Of a stretch of DNA of 5,490 nt, positions 1 through 4,246 are shown piece by piece. The notes below the pieces were generated by a model. The model was not told where the DNA came from, ran no database searches, and saw only the letters and a program-made list of their open reading frames with translations. The position numbers and the translations under genes are program-made. Positions within the stretch are counted from its first letter, which is position 1; the number at the start of each line of letters is the position of its first letter. The DNA comes from Pseudomonadota bacterium (GTDB lineage Bacteria; Pseudomonadota; Gammaproteobacteria; Burkholderiales; Burkholderiaceae_D): contig JAEWEK010000373.1 in NCBI GenBank assembly GCA_023389425.1, positions 1-5,490 of the forward strand, given 5' to 3'.

Positions 1-214
1 TCCGTCCGCCTTCGACCGCGTGGTGGCGGCGCGTTTCGGCGCCGCGGCGGTGCGCGCCCTGGCGCGCGGCGAGTCCGGCGTCATGGTCGCCCTCGGCGAT
101 GGCGCGATCGGCACCGTGCCGCTGTCCGAGGTAGCGGGGCATACCAAGACCGTGCCGCTGGACAGCGACACGCTCGCCACCGCGCGTGAACTCGGCATTT
201 GCCTGGGCGATTGA
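1..214 (+). CDS. pfkA: 6-phosphofructokinase, C-terminal end (5' end outside window)
   Basis: This is the last 70 residues of a PfkA-type 6-phosphofructokinase, which phosphorylates fructose 6-phosphate to fructose 1,6-bisphosphate in glycolysis in the cytoplasm. The frame is open from base 2 and ends at TGA 212-214. The tail has the family pattern. A Ser-Ala-Phe-Asp-Arg stretch is followed by a helix (ARFGAAAVRAL) and a glycine turn, then GVMVALGDG. After that come the VPLSEVAG segment and the lysine-containing KTVPLDSDT segment, and the protein ends GICLGD. The catalytic and nucleotide-binding parts lie outside the window, so ATP- and pyrophosphate-dependent types cannot be separated. A GTG at 20 lies inside the gene and is not the start. 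The stop is 125 bases before the next gene on the same strand, and I see no convincing terminator between them. The link to the cyanophycin genes is probably only positional. Confidence 0.8.
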   Translation, partial: PSAFDRVVAARFGAAAVRALARGESGVMVALGDGAIGTVPLSEVAGHTKTVPLDSDTLATARELGICLGD

Positions 215-304
215 AGGGCCTTGTTGTTTTGTTGGCTGTTTCGGGGCGCTTGAGCGAGGCCATCGGTCCGCTTGCATGTTCGTGCGCCCGACGGATGCAT
301 AGAT

Positions 305-317
305 CGCTACCATAGCG
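305..317. repeat. Small perfect inverted repeat in the leader of the CphA-like gene
   Basis: CGCTA (305-309) and TAGCG (313-317) are perfect complements separated by CCA, with a possible T-G pair outside. The element lies 22 bases before the GTG start. It could form a short RNA hairpin or be half of a binding site. Five base pairs can easily arise by chance in GC-rich DNA, so no function is claimed. Confidence 0.3.
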
Positions 318-330
318 GATTACCGAAGCG

Positions 331-334
331 AGGA
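331..334 (+). promoter_or_regulatory. Ribosome binding site supporting the GTG start at 340
   Basis: AGGA (in context GCGAGGA) lies five bases before GTG 340-342. With the match of the first residues (HILEQRFLRGPN) to the usual CphA N-terminus, it fixes the non-ATG start. Confidence 0.65.
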
Positions 335-339
335 CCCAA

Positions 340-2202
340 GTGCACATCCTGGAACAACGATTCCTGCGCGGCCCCAACGTGCATGCCGACAGCCCCTGCC
401 TGCTCAGCGTCCTGGCGCTGGACGAGCTGTACGGCATCCAGACGCGCCAGATCATCGGCTTCAACGATGCGCTGCTCGCGCTGCTGCCCTCCTTGCACCG
501 GCAACTGGTGCCGACCGGCCAGCGCGGCGGCTTCGCGCAGCGCCTGAAGGAAGGCACGCTGGCGGGCCGCGTGGTCGAGCAGGTGACGCTGGAGCTGCAG
601 ACGCTGGCCGGCGCGCCCGCCAGTTATGGCCGCACACGGCCGATCGCCGGCCAGCCGGGACTGGCGCGCATCGTCTGCGAATACCAGCTCGAGAGCCTGG
701 TGCAGCCGGCGTTCAAGCTGGCGATCGACCTGATCGACGCGCTGGCCCACGGCGAAGCCTTCGATCTGGCGCCGCGGATGGACGAGCTGACGGCCATCGT
801 CGCGCGCCATGCCATCGATCCGGCAACGGCGGCGGTGCTGGCTGCGGCGGACGAGCGCGGTGTGCCGTACACGCGCATCGGCGACGATTCCAGCGTTTTC
901 CAGCTCGGCTGGGGCGTGCGGCAGAAGCGGCTCGATGGCGCGGACCGTGGCGGCGGCGAGTCCGGCGCGGCCGTGCTCCACAAGCTGATGGGGAACTCGA
1001 ACGGACGCATTCCGCTGGTCGCGGTCACCGGCACCAATGGCAAGACCACCACCGCGCTGCTGATCGCGCACGCGGCACGGCTGGCCAGGCGCTCGACCGG
1101 CGTGGCTACCTCGCAGGGTGTCTTCATCAACGGGAAGGCGGTGGCGCAAGGCGACTGCACCGGCTACTGGTCGGCGCGCACCGTGCTGGCCGCGCCGGAT
1201 GTCGACTTCGCCGTGCTGGAGACGGCGCGCGGCGGCATCCTCAAGCGCGGGCTGGCCTTCGATCGTTGCGATGTCGGCGTGGTGCTGAACGTCGCCGAGG
1301 ACCACCTCGGGCTGGATGGTGTCGATACCGTCGACGATCTCGCCCAGGTGAAGGCGATCGTCGCCGCGTCGGCCTCGCGCGCCGCCGTGCTCAATGCCGA
1401 GGATGCGCTGTGCGTGGCGATGGTGCGGCGCCTGAAGCCGGCGACCGAGGCCGTGTTATTCTCCATGAGCGCGGACAACCCGGTGCTCATCAAGCACCTC
1501 GGCGACGGCGGCCGTGGCGCCTATTTGCATGACAACGCGATCGTCATCGCCGATGGATCGCGCCAGATCGAGCTGCTGCGGGTCGAGAGCGTGCCGATCG
1601 CCCTCGGCGGCCGCGCGCGCTTCAATATCGCCAACGCCCTGGCGGCGACGGCCGCCCTGATGGCGGCCGGCTTCGCGCACATGCAGATCATCGCGGGACT
1701 GTCGACCTTTTCCGCGGACGGCCGCAGCAACCCGCTGCGCACCCACGTATTCGATATTCGCGGCGTGACGGTGATCGTCGACCATGCGCACAACGCCGCG
1801 GCCTACGCGGCGACCGCCGACATGGCGAGCGCGCTGCTGCCGCGCCACCTGGTCGCCATCGTCACCGCGCCCGGCGACCGGCGCGACGAAGACCTGCTGC
1901 AGATCGGGCGGGTGTGCGCCGAGTGCTTCGACGAGCTGGTGGTGTACGAGTCGGACAGCCGCGGCAGGCCGGTGGGCGACGCCGTCGACCTGATCCTGGA
2001 AGGAGCGGAGGAAGTCATCGGCCTGTCCGACACGCTGCATCGCGAGATCGACGTCGACGATGCGATCCGGCTCGGACTGTCGCTGTGCGTGGCCGGCGAT
2101 GTGCTGGTGTTCGCCTGCGGCACCTCGCTCAAGGTGTTCATCGAGGCGATCCGCGCGATGGATCCGGAAAGCGCACAAAGGATCGAGGCGCAGACTGCTT
2201 GA
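340..2202 (+). CDS. Cyanophycin synthetase-like Mur ligase lacking the ATP-grasp domain
   Basis: This 620-residue protein is clearly of the CphA family but has an unusual build. Residues 1-198 match the CphA N domain: RGPN at 10-13, RGGF at 62-65, LELQ at 84-87, GRTR at 97-100, and its closing segment FQLGWGVRQKRL at 187-198. In CphA an ATP-grasp domain of about 250 residues follows. Here a Gly/Asp-rich linker (about 199-208) leads directly into the Mur-ligase domain. That domain has the P-loop GTNGKTTT (231-238, Lys235), GDCTG (271-275), ETARGGIL (294-301), AEDHLG (319-324), FNIANALAA (428-436), DHAHN (481-485) and GDRRDED (512-518). Length is 620 residues against about 870 for CphA1, a difference of about one ATP-grasp domain. 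In CphA1 the Mur domain joins Arg to the Asp side chain and ATP-grasp adds backbone Asp, so this protein should keep only a side-chain type ligase reaction. That is inference. The frame and codon use are uninterrupted, which argues against a decayed gene. It may work with a full CphA elsewhere or on another substrate. It converges on cphB. Confidence 0.88.
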   Translation: MHILEQRFLRGPNVHADSPCLLSVLALDELYGIQTRQIIGFNDALLALLPSLHRQLVPTGQRGGFAQRLKEGTLAGRVVEQVTLELQTLAGAPASYGRTRPIAGQPGLARIVCEYQLESLVQPAFKLAIDLIDALAHGEAFDLAPRMDELTAIVARHAIDPATAAVLAAADERGVPYTRIGDDSSVFQLGWGVRQKRLDGADRGGGESGAAVLHKLMGNSNGRIPLVAVTGTNGKTTTALLIAHAARLARRSTGVATSQGVFINGKAVAQGDCTGYWSARTVLAAPDVDFAVLETARGGILKRGLAFDRCDVGVVLNVAEDHLGLDGVDTVDDLAQVKAIVAASASRAAVLNAEDALCVAMVRRLKPATEAVLFSMSADNPVLIKHLGDGGRGAYLHDNAIVIADGSRQIELLRVESVPIALGGRARFNIANALAATAALMAAGFAHMQIIAGLSTFSADGRSNPLRTHVFDIRGVTVIVDHAHNAAAYAATADMASALLPRHLVAIVTAPGDRRDEDLLQIGRVCAECFDELVVYESDSRGRPVGDAVDLILEGAEEVIGLSDTLHREIDVDDAIRLGLSLCVAGDVLVFACGTSLKVFIEAIRAMDPESAQRIEAQTA

Positions 2203-2231
2203 ATCCGGGTGCGGCTAGGCGGCCTGGCCGC
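2203..2231. other. Convergent junction with no room for a separate terminator
   Basis: Only 12 bases (2203-2214) separate the TGA of the CphA-like gene from the stop of cphB on the other strand. The nearest hairpin, GCGGC (2219-2223) and GCCGC (2227-2231) with a three-base loop, lies inside the last codons of cphB and has no T tract. It might slow polymerase, but it is not a typical intrinsic terminator. Confidence 0.35.
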
Positions 2232-3090
2232 GCCGCGTGACGTTCTCCAGGAACTCGACCAGCGCCGCCGGCACGTGATGCGCCTGGCCGTCCTGCGGCA
2301 GGCGGTAGCACGTCCCGGCCGGCAGCATGTGCAGCCGCACGTCAACCAGCTCCGGCGTCATGTGGTCGTCGATCTCGGCGATGTTGGTGCTCATGTGGCG
2401 TCCGTCGACGATGGTGACCGCGCCTTCGCCCAGCACTTCGATTCCCATTCCTCGTTCGACCACCAGCGCCGTATCTTCGTCGATGCCGATTCCCTGCAGG
2501 TAGGGATTGGCCGCGATCACCGACAGCAGGCGCGCAAGGCGGCGGCGTTCGGAAAAGTGCTGGTCGATGACGACCTTGTGCAGGAAGCCCAGGCCCGCGG
2601 CCAGGCTGACCGCGCCCTTCTCGGGCCGGTCGGCGCGGCCTTCGGCCAGCATGTGGCCGGACATCGCCGAGGCGCCCGCGCTGGTGCCGCCGATGCACAC
2701 GCCGCGCACCGCGAGTGCGGTGTGCATCGCGGCGTCGAGCGCCGTGCCGCCGACCAGCGCCAGCAAGCGCCTCTGGTCGCCGCCGGTCATGAAGATGCCG
2801 TCGGCGTCGGCAATGTCGCCGATGTGCCGCTCGTCGTTGGCGTCCTCGCGGCAGCGCACATGCAGGTGCACGCGCCGGCGCGCGCCCAGCTCGCCGAAGA
2901 CGCGGTCGTAGTCGCTCCACTTTTCTTCTTCGATGCCGCTGGCGGCGGTGATGACGACGATCTTGGCCCTGGCGGCGCCGCACAGCTCGACGAAGCGGGC
3001 GAGGATGGCCTTGTCGCGGCTGCGGTCCTCGCTGCCGCCGATGATGACGAGGTGGCCGTGGCTGGCCGTGGTGTGCGGCTCGGTCTTCAT
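2215..3090 (-). CDS. cphB: Cyanophycinase
   Basis: This 291-residue serine hydrolase of the peptidase S51 type cleaves cyanophycin to beta-Asp-Arg dipeptides in the cytoplasm. The family signatures are present in order: LVIIGGSED near the N-terminus (14-22), MTGGDQRRLL (101-110), and the nucleophile elbow GGTSAGAS (134-141) with Ser137. Then come VIDQHFSERRRLARLL (174-189) with His178, and GIDEDTAL (202-209) with Glu205. Ser137, His178 and Glu205 match the known Ser-His-Glu triad, and the Arg-rich stretch after His178 is also typical. Length is normal for the intracellular enzyme. There is no signal peptide, so this is not the secreted CphE type. The ATG at 3090 was chosen because homology starts just after it and because ATGA overlaps the stop of iaaA, although the frame stays open upstream to 3663. 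The ribosome binding site is weak, so translation is probably coupled to iaaA. Confidence 0.93.
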   Translation of the reverse strand: MKTEPHTTASHGHLVIIGGSEDRSRDKAILARFVELCGAARAKIVVITAASGIEEEKWSDYDRVFGELGARRRVHLHVRCREDANDERHIGDIADADGIFMTGGDQRRLLALVGGTALDAAMHTALAVRGVCIGGTSAGASAMSGHMLAEGRADRPEKGAVSLAAGLGFLHKVVIDQHFSERRRLARLLSVIAANPYLQGIGIDEDTALVVERGMGIEVLGEGAVTIVDGRHMSTNIAEIDDHMTPELVDVRLHMLPAGTCYRLPQDGQAHHVPAALVEFLENVTRRGQAA

Positions 3091-3998
3091 CGGCCGTCGA
3101 TGCGCGCGGTGGGCATGTCGCGGTTGTTGCAGCTGGCGGTGTCGTGGCGGCTGACGGCGATCAGGCCGATCGGGTAGCGCTGGTCGATCTGGTCGACGCC
3201 GCGCCGCAGGGCCTGCGCCAGCGGCATGCCGTCCGCGATCCACTGGTAGACCGTGCGCGCCAGCAGGTGGCGGATGATCTGTTCGCCGATGCCGGTGGCC
3301 GCGATCGCGCCTTCCGGCCCGGCGTAGAAACCGGCGCCGACAATCGGGGTGTCGCCCACACGTCCGAGCAGGCTGGGTGCTGAACCGCCGGTGGATCCGG
3401 CCACGGCGAAGTGGCCGTCGCCGTCGCGCACCACGGCGCCCACGGTGTCGCAGGCCGCGCTGGGCGGCAGGTCGAGCGGGGTGTTGTAGTTCCAGAAGCG
3501 CAGGAAGGCCTGTTTGTCGACGCCCGGCATGGCGGGCAGGGCGCCGGCCAGTTGCCGCACCATTGCCCGGTGTTCGGCGCGCTGGCGTTCGGCGACGCCC
3601 GGGTGCGGCGACAGGCCGATGGCGCGCGCCAGGCGGTCGGCGCCTTCGCCGGCCAGCAGGCAATGCGGGGTCTCGGCGACCGAACGCGCCAGCAGGACCG
3701 GGTTCTTGACGTCGCGCACGCAGGCGACGGCGCCGAGGCGGCCGCGGCTGTCCATCACCGAGGCATCGAGCTCGATGGTGGCGCCGTCGAGGCCGACGAT
3801 GGCGCCGGTGCCGGCATTGTAGCGGCCGTCATCCTCGAGCACGACCACCGCCGACACGGCGGCATCCAGCGCGTCGCCGCCTTCGCGCAGGCGTTCCAGT
3901 GCCCGCCCGGCGGCGCGTTCGCACCCATCCTGCAGAGCCGGCGGCGCGCCGGCGCCACCGTGAACGACGATGGCCCATCCTTGATCTGTGCTGCTCAT
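3087..3998 (-). CDS. iaaA: Isoaspartyl peptidase / plant-type L-asparaginase
   Basis: This 303-residue N-terminal nucleophile hydrolase removes beta-aspartyl groups, here most likely splitting the beta-Asp-Arg released by cyanophycinase into Asp and Arg. The N-terminus reads AIVVHGGAGAPP (9-20). YNAGTGAIV (60-68) and IELDASVMD (75-83) are the usual alpha-chain motifs. Autocleavage is expected before Thr185 (DTVGAV), giving chains of about 184 and 119 residues. Residues expected around the active site are present with family spacing: Thr203 in STGG, Arg213 and Asp216 in GRVGD, and Thr235, Gly236 and Gly238 in TGIGE. The C-terminus stops soon after NNRDMPTAR, so the beta chain lacks the tail seen in E. 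coli IaaA. The start at 3998 is chosen for the GGAGA ribosome site and the position of the first conserved residues. An upstream in-frame ATG at 4133 would add 45 unrelated residues. It is first in the operon, ahead of cphB. Confidence 0.92.
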   Translation of the reverse strand: MSSTDQGWAIVVHGGAGAPPALQDGCERAAGRALERLREGGDALDAAVSAVVVLEDDGRYNAGTGAIVGLDGATIELDASVMDSRGRLGAVACVRDVKNPVLLARSVAETPHCLLAGEGADRLARAIGLSPHPGVAERQRAEHRAMVRQLAGALPAMPGVDKQAFLRFWNYNTPLDLPPSAACDTVGAVVRDGDGHFAVAGSTGGSAPSLLGRVGDTPIVGAGFYAGPEGAIAATGIGEQIIRHLLARTVYQWIADGMPLAQALRRGVDQIDQRYPIGLIAVSRHDTASCNNRDMPTARIDGR

Positions 3999-4007
3999 AT
4001 TGCTGGT

Positions 4008-4012
4008 TCTCC
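4008..4012 (-). promoter_or_regulatory. Ribosome binding site of iaaA
   Basis: On the minus strand GGAGA lies nine bases before the ATG at 3998. It favours this start over the in-frame ATG codons further upstream at 4058 and 4133. Confidence 0.6.
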
Positions 4013-4023
4013 AAAATGCTTCC

Positions 4024-4045
4024 TGTGCAGCAAGTTCCCTGCACA
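4024..4045. repeat. Perfect 7-base inverted repeat in the iaaA leader
   Basis: TGTGCAG (4024-4030) and CTGCACA (4039-4045) are perfect arms around an eight-base centre. The element lies 25 bases upstream of the iaaA start and just downstream of the putative promoter. It could be an operator for a dimeric repressor or a leader RNA hairpin. No known box is matched: the arms differ from CRP (TGTGA), LexA and ArgR sites. Confidence 0.5.
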
Positions 4046-4050
4046 AGGCG

Positions 4051-4073
4051 TTGCGCATTATGCAAAAGCGCAA
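4051..4073. repeat. 6-base inverted repeat straddling the putative iaaA -10 box
   Basis: TTGCGC (4051-4056) and GCGCAA (4068-4073) are perfect arms separated by 11 bases. The -10-like CATAAT of the minus strand lies inside, and GCATTATGC (4055-4063) is itself a small palindrome. A protein bound here would cover the promoter, which is the geometry of a repressor site. Function is inferred from position only. Confidence 0.45.
4057..4062 (-). promoter_or_regulatory. Putative -10 box of the iaaA-cphB operon
   Basis: On the minus strand these bases read CATAAT, five of six matches to TATAAT, in the least GC-rich part of the spacer. Transcription would start near 4050, giving a leader of about 50 bases. 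No good -35 box lies 16-18 bases upstream, so the promoter may need an activator or may be misassigned. Confidence 0.35.
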
Positions 4074-4074
4074 G

Positions 4075-4089
4075 CCGATCCGGCATCGG
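4075..4089. repeat. Short inverted repeat in the divergent spacer
   Basis: CCGAT (4075-4079) and ATCGG (4085-4089) flank a five-base centre, with a possible extension by one G-T and one A-T pair on the outside. It lies immediately beside the 4051-4073 repeat, on the upstream side of the putative iaaA promoter. Chance occurrence is possible. Confidence 0.3.
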
Positions 4090-4156
4090 TTGGCGGGCCG
4101 TGTGACTGTAAGAGAATGCTGACAGGACGGCAAGCCGCGTTCGCCATCTCGTCATC

Positions 4157-4191
4157 GCGCCGCTGCAGCAGTGTTTCGGCGCCGCTTCAGC
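4157..4191. repeat. Tandem 13-base direct repeat with a 22-base period
   Basis: GCGCCGCTGCAGC (4157-4169) and GCGCCGCTTCAGC (4179-4191) match at 12 of 13 bases, and their starts are 22 bases apart, about two helical turns. Both copies lie upstream of the putative Hsp70 promoter, centred roughly 66 and 44 bases before the inferred transcription start. That placement would suit a regulator binding the same DNA face twice. Confidence 0.4.
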
Positions 4192-4213
4192 TCATCCGTT
4201 TCCTGCCCGGATC

Positions 4214-4222
4214 TGGTAACAT
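4214..4222 (+). promoter_or_regulatory. Putative extended -10 promoter of the Hsp70 gene
   Basis: TGG followed by TAACAT (4217-4222) fits an extended -10 element, with four of six matches to TATAAT plus the upstream TG. No good -35 is seen at the right distance, which extended -10 promoters and activated promoters can tolerate. The leader would be about 18 bases. Confidence 0.35.
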
Positions 4223-4246
4223 GACGCCCCTTTTTGAAAGAGATTC

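Larger units (their letters stand above)
215..339 (+). other. Spacer between pfkA and the CphA-like gene
   Basis: This 125-base stretch holds no credible gene. It begins with a T/G-rich, locally less GC-rich run (about 221-240), then returns to normal composition. There is no strong hairpin followed by T residues, so no clear Rho-independent terminator for pfkA. I found no convincing sigma-70 promoter: TTGCAT at 272-277 could be a -35 box, but no good -10 lies 16-18 bases downstream. Co-transcription with pfkA and a promoter I cannot recognise are both possible. The small hairpin and ribosome binding site are listed separately. Confidence 0.5.
3999..4246. other. Divergent regulatory spacer between iaaA and the Hsp70 gene
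   Basis: These 248 bases separate two divergent starts and contain no credible gene. The iaaA side is less GC-rich and holds a -10-like box with two perfect inverted repeats, at 4024-4045 and 4051-4073. A third, shorter inverted repeat (4075-4089) lies next to them. The Hsp70 side has a near-perfect 13-base direct repeat and an extended -10-like element. Each is listed separately. Confidence 0.55.

Noticed and set aside
215..260. Intrinsic terminator of pfkA
   Set aside because: There is a T-rich stretch but no stable GC stem immediately before it.
925..1000. A frameshift or second frame hiding the missing ATP-grasp domain
   Set aside because: The N domain and Mur domain are joined in one frame by only about ten linker codons. 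There is no room for the roughly 250 missing residues in any frame.
307..1305. Long open frame on the minus strand opposite the CphA-like gene
   Set aside because: It is a composition shadow: rich in Arg, Ala, His and Gln, without recognisable domains, and the opposite strand carries clear CphA motifs.
2209..3177. 322-codon plus-strand frame opposite cphB
   Set aside because: The minus strand encodes a complete cyanophycinase with its triad. The antisense product shows no family motif and high GC makes long antisense frames common.
3091..3663. N-terminal extension of the cyanophycinase frame up to 3663
   Set aside because: The added residues are Arg/Pro-rich and come from the other frame of iaaA. 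Homology starts just after the ATG at 3090, which also forms the ATGA overlap.
3999..4133. Longer iaaA starting at the in-frame ATG at 4133 or 4058
   Set aside because: The extra residues do not resemble the family, and the GGAGA site fits the ATG at 3998. The extension would also run across the promoter-like region.
4225..4240. Heat-shock sigma-32-like elements (CCCC and TTGAAA) before the Hsp70 gene
   Set aside because: The order is reversed relative to a real promoter, with the -35-like TTGAAA downstream of the CCCC, and they lie within a few bases of the start codon.
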